Of a stretch of DNA of 64,000 nt, positions 1 through 8,904 are shown piece by piece. Below the pieces are notes generated by a model. It did no database searches. It saw only the letters and a program-made list of their open reading frames with translations, and had not been told where the DNA came from. Within the stretch, counting starts at the first letter, position 1, and the number at the start of each line of letters is the position of its first letter. A program made the position numbers and the translations under genes. Origin of the DNA: an uncultured Idiomarina sp. (GTDB taxonomy: Bacteria > Pseudomonadota > Gammaproteobacteria > Enterobacterales > Alteromonadaceae); contig CAMPHF010000010.1 in assembly GCA_946885915.1 (NCBI GenBank), positions 32,414 to 96,413 on the forward strand, given 5' to 3'.

Positions 1-37
1 CTAACGATCATCCATTTCATTCGTTGCAAATAGCTCA
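1..37 (-). CDS. Start of a gene running off the left edge (partial)
   Basis: On the minus strand an ATG at 37 opens a frame reading MSYLQRMKWMIV that stays open to the window edge. A GGAG sequence lies nine bases upstream, inside the short gap after the preceding 116-residue gene. Only twelve codons are visible, so the product cannot be identified. In E. coli yoaA-tsaB is followed by the Slp-family lipoprotein gene yeaY, and a hydrophobic N-terminus would fit, but that is inference from gene order only. Confidence 0.4.
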
Positions 38-63
38 TGGTTTTGCACTCCTCAGTTATATAA

Positions 64-414
64 CTAGGCGTATAGATCGACGCTAAACATAGCAGCGATA
101 TTATCTCTCTGTTGCGCCTGCGCAACGCCAGTATAGGCGGCAATTGCCGAGCGTCGTTCAGGTGCTGGCGCGTCATACTGTGCACGACCGCCGCCCTCAC
201 GATCGACATTAGCCAGCTGTTGTACGCGTGCTTGAATTTGCGCTGGGGTCGGCACTTCACGCCGAGCGTTCTCGGCGCTACCGCGCTCAGCCTGCGGAGT
301 AACGCGCTGTATATCTACTCGCGCCGCACTCGAAGCTGCTGCCGATACGCTCACTAGCGCACCTGGCGTAGCGTTCATATTGCCTAGATTATTGCTAAGC
401 GGTCCAGCATTCAC
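64..414 (-). CDS. Small protein of unknown function, C-terminal SVDLYA
   Basis: A 116-residue protein that I do not recognise. It has no signal peptide or membrane segment. The N-terminal third is Asn/Ala/Ser-rich, the middle is Arg/Glu/Gln-rich, and it ends in SVDLYA. It lies 39 bases downstream of tsaB on the same strand and is probably cotranscribed with it. The ATG at 414 is preceded by GGAG at a long spacing of about twelve bases, so translation may be weak. The C-terminus resembles that of the small protein at 3258-3542 (THLDTYA) at the other end of this gene group. Coding status is likely but not certain. Confidence 0.6.
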   Translation of the reverse strand: MNAGPLSNNLGNMNATPGALVSVSAAASSAARVDIQRVTPQAERGSAENARREVPTPAQIQARVQQLANVDREGGGRAQYDAPAPERRSAIAAYTGVAQAQQRDNIAAMFSVDLYA

Positions 415-453
415 GTCAATCGCTCCATATATTCTGACCTACTCACCCTAACT

Positions 454-1179
454 CTAGTTCAACTTTACCTGCGGCGTTATTTTTTGCCAAGTAACTTCAT
501 TACGAACATATAAGGGTTCAAGTTCATTAGCGCTTAATTCGCCAGCTAACTCCGCACCCTGCTGACGTTGCTGTAACTGGGCCCAACCAAGGGTTAAAAA
601 ATCTTCCGCTTGCGGCAGCGCGAGCTGTTCATGAACCGTTGCGAAAGCACTAAATGCCGAGGCATATTCGATACTGCCAGTACCAACCGCGACCAATCCT
701 TCAGCTCCCACAAGTTGTTGCGCCAGCCAATGATGATCGGGTGGGCCTACCCGCGGCTCAACCACACATTTTAGTTGGCCGTTATCTAATTCGTACTGGG
801 CTAAATATACCTCTTTCATTCGTGCATCGATGGCTGCGACCACGCGCGTAGCGCCGAGCTCGCGCAAGGCCCGCTGTGCCAATGCAGCTAAAGTCGAAAC
901 GCCTACTACCGGCACTTGCAGGCTGAAGGCTAATCCTTGCGCCACACTCACCCCAATCCGTACGCCGGTAAAGCTGCCAGGACCAATACTAGCCACAATC
1001 CCGGTAATATCTGTTTTGTTAAGTTTTGCTTCGGCCAGTACCTCGGTAATAAACCCTAATACGCGTTGTGAATGCTCTCGGGGGCTGAGTGCTTGCCGCT
1101 GCCACACTTGGCTGCCACGACGCAGTGCAACCGAGCAGTTTTCCGTCGCGGTATCAATCGCAAGAATTGTAGGTTCCAC
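454..1179 (-). CDS. tsaB: TsaB, tRNA threonylcarbamoyladenosine biosynthesis protein
   Basis: TsaB (YeaZ) is the non-catalytic partner of TsaD and TsaE in making t6A37 on ANN-decoding tRNAs. The 241-residue product has the ASKHA-fold N-terminus with DTATENCSVAL near residues 9-19 and the family GPGSFTG motif at 66-72. The length is normal (E. coli about 231). It follows the yoaA helicase gene by six bases on the same strand, the same yoaA-tsaB order as in E. coli. The short spacing suggests translational coupling. It lacks TsaD's metal-binding histidines, as expected for TsaB. Confidence 0.95.
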   Translation of the reverse strand: MEPTILAIDTATENCSVALRRGSQVWQRQALSPREHSQRVLGFITEVLAEAKLNKTDITGIVASIGPGSFTGVRIGVSVAQGLAFSLQVPVVGVSTLAALAQRALRELGATRVVAAIDARMKEVYLAQYELDNGQLKCVVEPRVGPPDHHWLAQQLVGAEGLVAVGTGSIEYASAFSAFATVHEQLALPQAEDFLTLGWAQLQQRQQGAELAGELSANELEPLYVRNEVTWQKITPQVKLN

Positions 1180-1185
1180 CTAGTA

Positions 1186-3186
1186 CTACTCCTTCTCAAT
1201 CTTCATCTTAGGCTGGTTGTGGTGCTCTGCACCTAACCCCACATCGGCCGCTGTTGCTAAGCCACGTAAAAACTCCGCTGCAGCTGAAATGGATCGGGTG
1301 CGGCGCATGGGCGGTAAGCTACGCAAAAATATTTTGCCATAGGGCTTAGTGACAAGCCGGTTGTCGCACACCACCAATACTCCATTATCGCTATGATCGC
1401 GGATCAGACGCCCAGCACCTTGTTTAAGTGCAATCACGGCTTGCGGTAACTGCACCTGACCAAACGCATCAATACCGCGTAACTTGGCGTCCTCCACACG
1501 AGCTTGCAATAACGGATCGTCGGGGCTGGCAAACGGTAGTTTATCAATCACCACACAACTGAGCGCTTGGCCCTGAATATCAACGCCTTCCCAAAATGAT
1601 GAGGTACCCAATAACACGGCCTCGCCATCGGTCACAAACTGATCCAATAAGTCGCGTTTGCTCGATTCGCCTTGCACCAAAATTAAGCGGTCTGAGCGTT
1701 CCCGAAGCGCTGCTGCTACCTGATTAAGCATTCGATAACTGGTAAATAGTAAAAAGGTACCACCGGGGTTCGCCTCGAGTAATGGTTCAATAACCTCTAA
1801 TAGTGCCTGCTGCATGCTTGGTTCATGCGGCTGAGGTAAAAATCGAGGTACACAAAGTAAGGCTTGCTCGGCAAATGCGAATGGGCTGGCGAGCTGCATA
1901 GTCTTTGCTTCGTAAAGGCCTAATTGATGAGTAAAGTGCGCAAACGAGTCACCTATCGCGAGAGTGGCAGAAGTGAATACCCAACTCGACTCACTGAAGC
2001 GGACGTATCCACCAAACTTATCCGCCACGCTCAATGGTGTTTGATGCAATGTGACTTGCCGCGGCGTTGTCTCAAACCAGAAACTAAAGCCAGTGCGTTG
2101 CGTATCCTGCAATTGCGCCCACTTATCTAAAAAGCTAATGACCCGCTCATAGCCGTTATCAAGATCATCATTGCGGCCCAGCGCTTGCTTGATAACATCA
2201 CGCACCATAGTTAACGCTTCTTGCACTCGCTCAGCAGCATCAATCAGGGGCTCGCGTTGCGACCACTCACGCCAATTACCGCGCATCGGATCATGAGGAA
2301 AAGCAAGGCGAAAATCGCGTAATGCACTGATGAGTTTATCAGCGACTGCATCCAATTGGCGGAGGTCTTTCACCTCGGTTAAATACAGTAACTTGAGTTC
2401 TTGCGCGAGTTCGTGCAGTTGTCGGCTCGATACCGCTTCGCCGAAATATTGGCTCGCAATATCAGGTAACTGATGTGCTTCATCAAAAATAACCGCATCT
2501 GCTTTTGGAATTAGCTCACCAAAACCAACATCTTTTAATGCCATATCGGCGAAGAACAAATGATGATTGACCACCACAATATCTGCGTCGAGCGCTTCTT
2601 TGCGCGCATTCACTAAATAGCATTTATCGTAATCAGGACAGTCGCGCCCCAAACAGTTGTCTAAGGTACTGGTCACGTGCGGCAGCACTTGGGCATCTTC
2701 TGGCAACACATTCAGCTCACCCACGTCACCACTGCGCGTACGATTCGCCCATTGCTTAACCGTGACTAATTCGGCTTGCAGTGCTTTCGGTAACTGGCCG
2801 CTATGCGCGACTGCTTGATCAAGCCGATGAATACACAAATAGTTTGACCGACCTTTCAGCAATGCCACTTTACGCTGCGGCGCTAACACATCGCGTAAGC
2901 GCGGTAAGTCACGGTGAAACAATTGCTCTTGAAGATTTTTGGTGCCGGTGGAGATAATGGTTTGTTGGGGATTCAAGAGTGCCGGTGCCAGATATGCAAA
3001 GGTTTTGCCCGTTCCAGTTTCGGCCTCCACGACCAATACCCGCTCGCCAAAGTTTTGGCTTTGTTTAGCGGCCAGTGTCCGCTCAATGGCCACCGACATG
3101 TCCACTTGCGCTTGGCGTGGATGAAAATTTGTTAATGTTTGTGCCAGTGCGCCGTTTGCGGCGAACACTTCAGCGACGGCCACCAT
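1186..3186 (-). CDS. yoaA: YoaA, DinG/XPD-family iron-sulfur DNA helicase
   Basis: ATP-dependent superfamily 2 helicase of the DinG/XPD type, 666 residues. Walker A is ETGTGKT at about 56-62 and the DEAH box is at 235-238. Four cysteines at about 118, 178, 183 and 189 lie between them, where the family binds a 4Fe-4S cluster. In E. coli, YoaA works with the DNA polymerase III chi subunit in repair of stalled replication. Adjacency to tsaB matches E. coli and favours YoaA over DinG. The ATG at 3186 is 71 bases downstream of a small gene on the same strand. Confidence 0.92.
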   Translation of the reverse strand: MVAVAEVFAANGALAQTLTNFHPRQAQVDMSVAIERTLAAKQSQNFGERVLVVEAETGTGKTFAYLAPALLNPQQTIISTGTKNLQEQLFHRDLPRLRDVLAPQRKVALLKGRSNYLCIHRLDQAVAHSGQLPKALQAELVTVKQWANRTRSGDVGELNVLPEDAQVLPHVTSTLDNCLGRDCPDYDKCYLVNARKEALDADIVVVNHHLFFADMALKDVGFGELIPKADAVIFDEAHQLPDIASQYFGEAVSSRQLHELAQELKLLYLTEVKDLRQLDAVADKLISALRDFRLAFPHDPMRGNWREWSQREPLIDAAERVQEALTMVRDVIKQALGRNDDLDNGYERVISFLDKWAQLQDTQRTGFSFWFETTPRQVTLHQTPLSVADKFGGYVRFSESSWVFTSATLAIGDSFAHFTHQLGLYEAKTMQLASPFAFAEQALLCVPRFLPQPHEPSMQQALLEVIEPLLEANPGGTFLLFTSYRMLNQVAAALRERSDRLILVQGESSKRDLLDQFVTDGEAVLLGTSSFWEGVDIQGQALSCVVIDKLPFASPDDPLLQARVEDAKLRGIDAFGQVQLPQAVIALKQGAGRLIRDHSDNGVLVVCDNRLVTKPYGKIFLRSLPPMRRTRSISAAAEFLRGLATAADVGLGAEHHNQPKMKIEKE

Positions 3187-3257
3187 AACGACTCCCGTAC
3201 GACAATATTAGGTTATTATGCCATAAGGTCGGAATTGGTATAAGTGCTGGAACAGGC

Positions 3258-3542
3258 TTATGCGTAGGTATCTAGATGAGTACCCGGACGAGGTTTGGTG
3301 TCCGCATCTTCTTCGCTAGCTGGTTGTCCATCAGTTGCGGTTGGCGGCGCTGTTGACGCCTGCTGTTGTTGGCTCTGTTGCTGGTGTTGTTGCTCGCGCT
3401 GCGGTAACGAATTCTGTTCTTCCTCTTGCAGCGCTTTTAAAGCACTCTCTTTTTCAACTTGCTCAACCCGCTCATGCTCACGCACGACACCAACCCGCAC
3501 GTCACGCGGAATGATCGGTAAAATAGCATCAAGGTTTGGCAT
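3258..3542 (-). CDS. Small Gln-rich protein of unknown function, C-terminal HLDTYA
   Basis: A 94-residue protein with a conserved-looking N-terminus (MPNLDAILPIIPRDVRVG), a charged helix-prone stretch at about 22-45, a Gln-rich low-complexity run at about 50-62, and the C-terminus THLDTYA. The start is supported by a strong AAGGAGG five bases before the ATG. It is the first gene of the minus-strand group leading into yoaA and tsaB. I do not recognise the function. The last residues resemble those of the 116-residue protein at 64-414. No membrane segment, signal peptide or catalytic motif is visible. Confidence 0.75.
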   Translation of the reverse strand: MPNLDAILPIIPRDVRVGVVREHERVEQVEKESALKALQEEEQNSLPQREQQHQQQSQQQQASTAPPTATDGQPASEEDADTKPRPGTHLDTYA

Positions 3543-3625
3543 CTAAACCTCCTTACGCTGCGTACTTAAGCTGTGTAACAAAAGTACGACCACAGCAAAG
3601 TGCTGACATGGTGAGTTGCAAGCTT

Positions 3626-3653
3626 ACTTGGATATACAAGTTTAGCCTATAAT
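3626..3653 (+). promoter_or_regulatory. Possible upstream his promoter with overlapping palindrome
   Basis: A perfect -10 hexamer TATAAT lies at 3648-3653. Immediately upstream is the inverted repeat ACTTG-gatata-CAAGT (3626-3641), flanked by GCT and AGC, at the position of the -35 and spacer. No good -35 is visible (TACTTG or ACTTGG). This could be an operator for the plus-strand his operon or for the divergent small gene. Assignment is tentative. Confidence 0.35.
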
Positions 3654-3690
3654 TTAAGCAATATCGGCTGATATCGCGTAAAGTTTAGAC

Positions 3691-3718
3691 TTGCAATTCA
3701 CGCTAAAATCATTACAAT
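3691..3718 (+). promoter_or_regulatory. Sigma-70 promoter of the his operon
   Basis: TTGCAA (3691-3696) and TACAAT (3713-3718) are separated by 16 bases. Initiation near 3725 would give a leader RNA of about 200 bases before hisG, containing the leader peptide and attenuator, which is the expected arrangement. Confidence 0.6.
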
Positions 3719-3761
3719 CTGTACAACTTTGACATTTAACGCATGCAAAAGGTTCGACAAC

Positions 3762-3806
3762 ATGTTCCTACATCACGGCCACCATCATCATTTAATACAC
3801 TGCTAG
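3762..3806 (+). CDS. hisL: His operon leader peptide HisL
   Basis: A 14-codon reading frame encodes MFLHHGHHHHLIHC and stops at TAG 3804-3806. Seven of the fourteen residues are histidine, including a run of four. An AAAAGG sequence lies about nine bases before the ATG. Such His-codon leaders sense charged tRNA-His: ribosome stalling at the His codons favours an antiterminator and lets transcription reach hisG. A longer frame beginning at 3743 overlaps this one but has no histidine run and is not likely to be the sensor. Confidence 0.9.
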   Translation: MFLHHGHHHHLIHC

Positions 3807-3895
3807 CCGTGCTGTGTGCGTTGAAGGCTAGCCAAATGGTTGCCTTCGAACGTCTATACAACCCCCGAAAGGCAATCTTTTCGGGGGTTTTTTAT
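3802..3895 (+). terminator. His operon attenuator
   Basis: Three competing structures are visible. The pause hairpin pairs GCTAGCC (3802-3808) with GGCTAGC (3826-3832). The antiterminator pairs GAAGGC (3823-3828) with GCCTTC (3842-3847). The terminator pairs AACCCCCGAAA (3860-3870) with TTTCGGGGGTT at 3879-3889, followed by a U run and ending 30-odd bases before hisG. This is the classical translation-coupled attenuation layout, with the leader peptide stop inside the first stem. Confidence 0.88.
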
Positions 3896-3927
3896 TGCTT
3901 TATTTTTCGTATTACTAGGAGTCATAC

Positions 3928-4836
3928 ATGGCAGCAGCATTAACCAATAAGCGCTTGACGATTGCCATTCAAAAGTCAGGACGATTAAGCCGCGAATCAT
4001 TAGATTTGCTCAACGCTTGTGGCGTAAAATTTAGTTTGCATGAAGCTCGCTTACTGGCGCACAGCACCTCGCACCCGATTGATTTATTACGCGTCCGTGA
4101 TGATGACATTCCGGGCCTAGTTATGGATGGCGTGGTCGACTTGGGTTTGGTCGGTGAAAATGTACTGGAAGAAGTGCAACTAGAACGTCAAGCAACCGGG
4201 TTCGCTGCTAACTTTAGCCGGCTTCGCGCATTAGAGTTTGGCCAATGCCGCTTGTCGATTGCCGTGCCCAAAGAAAGCCAATATGAATCGCTGCAATCGC
4301 TAGAAGGCAAACGGATTGCTACTACCTATCCGTATTTGCTCCAGCGTTATCTAAAAGAGCAAGGCGTGAACGCAGCGACGGCAATGCTTACCGGTAGTGT
4401 TGAGGTTGCGCCGCGCGCAGGCTTAGCGGATGCGATTTGTGATCTGGTATCAACCGGCGCGACGCTAGAAGCAAATGGCCTCGTCGAAAAAGAAGTTATC
4501 TTTCGCTCACAAGCTCAGCTGATCCAACGTGACGGCACGTTAAATGCTGAAAAAGAGCAGCTATTACAGCAATTATTGCCGCGTTTAGATGGCGTGCAGC
4601 TCGCGCGCGAGAGTAAATATATTATGTTGCATGCGCCGAAGAGCCAGCTTGAGCGCGTGGTTGAATTACTGCCAGGTGCAGAGCGGCCGACAATTTTGCC
4701 ACTGAGCCACAGCGATGAGTTAGTCGCCGTTCATGTGGTAAGTACCGAAAAGCTATTCTGGGAAACTATGGAAGAGCTGAAGAACATGGGTTGTAGCTCG
4801 ATTTTAGTTCTACCTATTGAAAAAATGATGGGGTAA
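3928..4836 (+). CDS. hisG: ATP phosphoribosyltransferase HisG (long form)
   Basis: First step of histidine synthesis: ATP plus PRPP gives phosphoribosyl-ATP. The 302-residue length marks the long, hexameric, self-contained HisG with a C-terminal regulatory domain that binds histidine for feedback inhibition. No hisZ is needed or present. The N-terminus [12 protein letters not shown] is typical. AGGAG at 3917-3921 sits seven bases before the ATG. It is the first structural gene after the attenuator, and hisD begins two bases after its stop. Confidence 0.97.
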   Translation: MAAALTNKRLTIAIQKSGRLSRESLDLLNACGVKFSLHEARLLAHSTSHPIDLLRVRDDDIPGLVMDGVVDLGLVGENVLEEVQLERQATGFAANFSRLRALEFGQCRLSIAVPKESQYESLQSLEGKRIATTYPYLLQRYLKEQGVNAATAMLTGSVEVAPRAGLADAICDLVSTGATLEANGLVEKEVIFRSQAQLIQRDGTLNAEKEQLLQQLLPRLDGVQLARESKYIMLHAPKSQLERVVELLPGAERPTILPLSHSDELVAVHVVSTEKLFWETMEELKNMGCSSILVLPIEKMMG

Positions 4837-4838
4837 TT

Positions 4839-6179
4839 ATGAGTACGCCTGCGGCACCTAATTCATCGTCAACCTTCACCGCCACGGTGAAAGTATGGCG
4901 GAACCTAAGCCGGAATGACCAACAAGCAGTTCTGGCGCGACCGGTACAAAAGACATCTGCAGCGCTACAGCAAACAGTTGCGGACATTATTGCGACGGTA
5001 AAAGCGCAAGGCGATGAAGCAGTGTTAAACTACACTGCAGAGTTTGATAACGTGCGCTTACCATCACTGCGCTTCTCAGCTGCAGAGATTGCCGACAGCG
5101 CGGCCAAGGTCGATGCCAAAACTCGAACGGCTATCGATGTGGCGTATAGCACCATCCATGCTTTCCATAGTGCGCAAGTACCACAGAATATTCAGGTCGA
5201 AACTCGTCCAGGTGTCGTTTGCGAGCAGCGCTTTACCCCGCTGCAAGCCGTAGGCTTATATGTGCCAGGTGGCACTGCGACCTTACCCTCTACCGCATTG
5301 ATGCTTGGCATCCCGGCTCAATTAGCTGGCTGTCAACGCGTGGTGTTAGTCACCCCGCCAGCGGCGGATGGTAGTTTGAACCCCGCCGTTATGTACGCGG
5401 CACAGAAATGTGGCATTACTGAAGTCTACCGCTGTGGCGGCGCGCAAGCTATCGCTGCTCTAGCCTTTGGCACCGAATCAATACCGAAAGTAGACAAAGT
5501 GTTTGGACCGGGTAACAGCTATGTGACTGCGGCCAAGCAAATGGTCGCGCAAGACCCACAAGGTTGTGCCTTAGACATGCCTGCAGGCCCCTCTGAACTG
5601 ATGGTCATTGCGAGCGCTGCCGCAAATCCGGCGTTTGTTGCCGCGGACTTACTTTCGCAGGCTGAACATGGGCGTGACTCACAGGTATTATTAGTCAGTC
5701 CAAGTGCTGAATTACTTCAAGCCGTTGCCACTGAACTGCAACAACAATTAGTCCAGTTGCCGCGTCGTGAGATTGCTGCAGCGGCGCTTGCAAACAGCAC
5801 CCTGATTCAAGTGGATGAACTGGCGACTGCCGTTGCCATTAGCCAAACCTATGCACCCGAGCACTTATCTCTTCAGGGTGCAGAAGCAGAAGCTTTGCTC
5901 GACCAGCTCACCACCGCTGGCTCAATCTTTGTAGGTGATTTCACCCCTGAGGCTGGTGGAGATTATGCAACAGGCACCAATCACGTGTTGCCAACTTATG
6001 GCTATGCACGGGTTTACAGTAGCTTAGGGTTGCTTGATTTCTATCGTCGATTTACCACCCAGCGGGCGTCTCAGGCCGGCTTAGCCAGTTTGGGCCAAGC
6101 CATTGCAGACTTGGCCGATGCGGAGGGCTTAACGGCGCACCAACGGGCTGTCACTATTCGCTTGGAGCCGCGCTCATGA
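4839..6179 (+). CDS. hisD: Histidinol dehydrogenase HisD
   Basis: Zinc enzyme that oxidises L-histidinol to L-histidine in two NAD+-dependent steps, the last reactions of the pathway. The 446-residue product carries the family signatures GLYVPGGTA, FGPGNSYV, AEHGRDSQ and YAPEHL in order, with the expected catalytic Glu-His in the YAPEHL region. The length is normal. Its last codons overlap the hisC start (ATGA), so the two are translationally coupled. Confidence 0.97.
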   Translation: MSTPAAPNSSSTFTATVKVWRNLSRNDQQAVLARPVQKTSAALQQTVADIIATVKAQGDEAVLNYTAEFDNVRLPSLRFSAAEIADSAAKVDAKTRTAIDVAYSTIHAFHSAQVPQNIQVETRPGVVCEQRFTPLQAVGLYVPGGTATLPSTALMLGIPAQLAGCQRVVLVTPPAADGSLNPAVMYAAQKCGITEVYRCGGAQAIAALAFGTESIPKVDKVFGPGNSYVTAAKQMVAQDPQGCALDMPAGPSELMVIASAAANPAFVAADLLSQAEHGRDSQVLLVSPSAELLQAVATELQQQLVQLPRREIAAAALANSTLIQVDELATAVAISQTYAPEHLSLQGAEAEALLDQLTTAGSIFVGDFTPEAGGDYATGTNHVLPTYGYARVYSSLGLLDFYRRFTTQRASQAGLASLGQAIADLADAEGLTAHQRAVTIRLEPRS

Positions 6180-7249
6180 GTATTGAGATGCAAGCGCAAC
6201 AACTCGCTCAACAGTTACAACGGCCACACCTCGCGGCGCTCGTTCCCTATGCCTCAGCCCGGCGTTCAATGAGCGGTGGCTCAATTTGGCTAAATGCTAA
6301 TGAGGCGCCGGACGGCGAACTTAACCGCTATCCATCATTCCAGCCGGCCGCCATGCTCGAGGCCTATGCGCGTTATGCCAAGGTAGCTGCCCAACAAGTG
6401 CTTACTGCGCGCGGTAGTGACGAAGTGATTGATGTGCTCATTCGTACTTTTTGTGAGCCAGGCCAAGATAAAATTATGATTTGCCCGCCCACCTATGGCA
6501 TGTATGCGATTTCAGCACAAACCCATGGCGCAGAGGTTGTCACTGTACCTCTGCTACCGGATTTAACATTGGCATTGGATGATATTGCCGCACAGCTTAA
6601 GCGCGTGAAGCTAATTTTTCTGTGTCATCCATCTAACCCACTTGGTAACCCATTGCCCAGCGCGCAAATTGAAGCGGTACTGCAAGCAGCAGAAAACCGA
6701 GCTTTAGTGGTGGTTGATGAAGCCTATATTGAGTATGCGCAAGCGGCAGGCATTGAGTCGACTGCGGCTTGGTTAACGCGTTACCCTAATTTGGTGGTGT
6801 TGCGTACGCTGTCGAAGGCCTTTGGGTTAGCCGCTATTCGGTGTGGTTTCGCGCTGGCAAATGAGGCAATTATCCAGACGCTGCAAAAGGTACTAGCCCC
6901 TTACCCAGTGCCGTTATTAACTGAGCAGACCGCGACCCAGCAACTAGCCCCTGCTGCGCTGCAGACCGTGCAGCAACGCGTCATGCGCACGACGCAATTA
7001 CGCGAAGCGCTGATCGCAACATTGCAGGCCCAAACTTGGGTAACGCGGGTGTTCCCAAGCGTAACCAACTTTGTATTATGCCAAGTTGATGATGCCGCTA
7101 AACGGGTCGCTTGGTTTCAGCGGCAGGGTATATTGATCCGTAATCAATCAGCGCAATTAAATTTACCTCAATCAATTCGAATTAGTATTGGCAGCGCCGC
7201 CGAAATGGCCGCAGTTGCTGAATTACTAGCACAGGAGATGCCGGCATGA
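6176..7249 (+). CDS. hisC: Histidinol-phosphate aminotransferase HisC
   Basis: PLP-dependent fold type I aminotransferase converting imidazole acetol-phosphate to histidinol-phosphate. The 357-residue product shows the SNPLGNP substrate loop, DEAYIEY, and the PLP-lysine motif [10 protein letters not shown]. The ATG at 6176 overlaps the hisD stop, and its own stop overlaps the hisB start. Both junctions are ATGA, so the operon is tightly coupled. Confidence 0.96.
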   Translation: MSIEMQAQQLAQQLQRPHLAALVPYASARRSMSGGSIWLNANEAPDGELNRYPSFQPAAMLEAYARYAKVAAQQVLTARGSDEVIDVLIRTFCEPGQDKIMICPPTYGMYAISAQTHGAEVVTVPLLPDLTLALDDIAAQLKRVKLIFLCHPSNPLGNPLPSAQIEAVLQAAENRALVVVDEAYIEYAQAAGIESTAAWLTRYPNLVVLRTLSKAFGLAAIRCGFALANEAIIQTLQKVLAPYPVPLLTEQTATQQLAPAALQTVQQRVMRTTQLREALIATLQAQTWVTRVFPSVTNFVLCQVDDAAKRVAWFQRQGILIRNQSAQLNLPQSIRISIGSAAEMAAVAELLAQEMPA

Positions 7250-8319
7250 GTGCACAAGCCATTTTGTTTATAGACCGTGATGGCACCATGGTCGAAGAGC
7301 CGCCGATTGATAAACAACTAGATAGCCTTGCCAAATTCAAGTTGGAACCAAACGTGATCCAAGCCTTACAACGGCTGCAAGGTGCTGGTTATCAGTTGGT
7401 GATGGTCACCAACCAAGATGGCTTAGGTACTTCAAGCTTTCCCCAAGCCGACTTTGATGCACCGCAAAACTTCCTTATGGAGCTGCTTGCCTCACAAGGT
7501 ATCAAATTCGCCGATGTTCTGATCTGTCCACACTTTGCCGAAGACAATTGTAGTTGCCGCAAACCCAAATTAGGCTTGGTGAAAGATTATCTGCAACAAG
7601 GTCGCGTTGACTTCACTAATTCCTATGTTATTGGTGACCGCGATACCGATGTGCAGCTCGCTGAAAATATGGGGTTACGGAGCTTTAAATATGACCGTGA
7701 GCAGCTCAACTGGAACACTATTGTCAGTACATTGATTGAGCAACCACGGACGGCGCGGGTGGTGCGTAAAACCAGTGAAACGGATATCTTAATCGACGTT
7801 AATTTGGACACGCCAAATACTCGCGAATTTGCCACGGGCATTGGCTTTTTCGACCACATGTTGGATCAAATCGCGACGCACGCGGGGATTGGTTTAACCG
7901 TGAAAGTGCAAGGTGATTTGCACATTGATGAACACCACACCGTTGAAGATACCGCATTAGCTCTGGGTCAGGCACTCCGCCAAGCGCTCGGCAGCAAGCG
8001 TGGTATCGGTCGCTTTGGCTTTGCCTTGCCGATGGATGAATGTCGGGCCGAGTGTTTAATTGACCTATCTGGCCGGCCTTATTTGAAGTTTGAGGCAGCC
8101 TTTAGCCGCGATCAAGTGGGCGAGTTGAGCACCGAAATGGTCGCTCACTTTTTCCGCTCAATTAGCGATGCCATGGCTATTTCCTTGCACCTCACCACCA
8201 CTGAGGGCAATGCCCATCACCAAGTCGAGAGTTTATTCAAAGTCTTTGGTCGAGCACTACGCCAAGCCGTGGCGCGAACGGGTGAGCAAAGTTTACCGTC
8301 CAGTAAAGGAATGCTCTGA
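7246..8319 (+). CDS. hisB: Bifunctional HisB: histidinol-phosphatase / imidazoleglycerol-phosphate dehydratase
   Basis: The 357-residue fusion typical of gammaproteobacteria. Residues 1 to about 165 are an HAD phosphatase with DRDGT at 10-14 and a zinc-binding Cys/His cluster ([15 protein letters not shown]). The rest is the dehydratase, with DEHHTVEDT and NAHHQVE supplying the metal-binding His/Glu residues. It performs pathway steps six and eight. The stop overlaps the hisH start (TGATG). Confidence 0.97.
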   Translation: MSAQAILFIDRDGTMVEEPPIDKQLDSLAKFKLEPNVIQALQRLQGAGYQLVMVTNQDGLGTSSFPQADFDAPQNFLMELLASQGIKFADVLICPHFAEDNCSCRKPKLGLVKDYLQQGRVDFTNSYVIGDRDTDVQLAENMGLRSFKYDREQLNWNTIVSTLIEQPRTARVVRKTSETDILIDVNLDTPNTREFATGIGFFDHMLDQIATHAGIGLTVKVQGDLHIDEHHTVEDTALALGQALRQALGSKRGIGRFGFALPMDECRAECLIDLSGRPYLKFEAAFSRDQVGELSTEMVAHFFRSISDAMAISLHLTTTEGNAHHQVESLFKVFGRALRQAVARTGEQSLPSSKGML

Positions 8320-8903
8320 TGACCTTGGTGATTGTAAATACCGAATGCGCTAATTTAAGTTCAGTGCAATTTGCCTGTGAACGCTTAGGTTACCAGCCTA
8401 CTATCACTGCTGATGCTGCGCTAATTCGTGCTGCTGACAAAGTTATCCTACCCGGCGTGGGAACTGCCAAGGCGGCGATGCGGAATCTACACCGGCTGGA
8501 GTTAGTAGAAACCTTACAACAACTCACTCAGCCCCTGCTTGGTATCTGTTTGGGAATGCAGTTGCTCACGCGCCACTCCAGCGAGGGTGAGGTCGACTGT
8601 TTAGGCGTTATCCCCACCGCGACTGAACGCTTGGTCGCACCGGGGCTCGCATTGCCGCATATGGGCTGGAACCCGATTAGAGTGGAACGAGAGTCGCCGT
8701 TATTGGCAGGTGTTGATGGTTTACATTGCTATTTTGTGCATAGCTTTGCCGTTCCGGTAGACGAATATACATTAGCCAGCTGCGATTATGGCAGTCCATT
8801 TGCGGCGGTGATTCAGCATCGTAATTTTTACGGCGCACAATTTCACCCTGAGCGCTCAGGTGCGGTCGGTTCACGAATTTTGCAAAACTTTTTGGATTTA
8901 TAA
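8319..8903 (+). CDS. hisH: Imidazole glycerol phosphate synthase glutaminase subunit HisH
   Basis: Class I glutamine amidotransferase that supplies ammonia to HisF. The 194-residue protein has the nucleophile Cys77 in GICLGMQ and the His-Glu pair in QFHPERSG near residues 176-178, completing the catalytic triad. The ATG overlaps the hisB stop. hisA begins one base after its stop codon. Confidence 0.96.
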   Translation: MTLVIVNTECANLSSVQFACERLGYQPTITADAALIRAADKVILPGVGTAKAAMRNLHRLELVETLQQLTQPLLGICLGMQLLTRHSSEGEVDCLGVIPTATERLVAPGLALPHMGWNPIRVERESPLLAGVDGLHCYFVHSFAVPVDEYTLASCDYGSPFAAVIQHRNFYGAQFHPERSGAVGSRILQNFLDL

Positions 8904-8904
8904 C

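Noticed and set aside
3743..3943. 66-codon open frame across the his leader
   Set aside because: It overlaps the 14-codon His-rich leader in another frame, runs through the attenuator into hisG, and has no family resemblance or histidine run.
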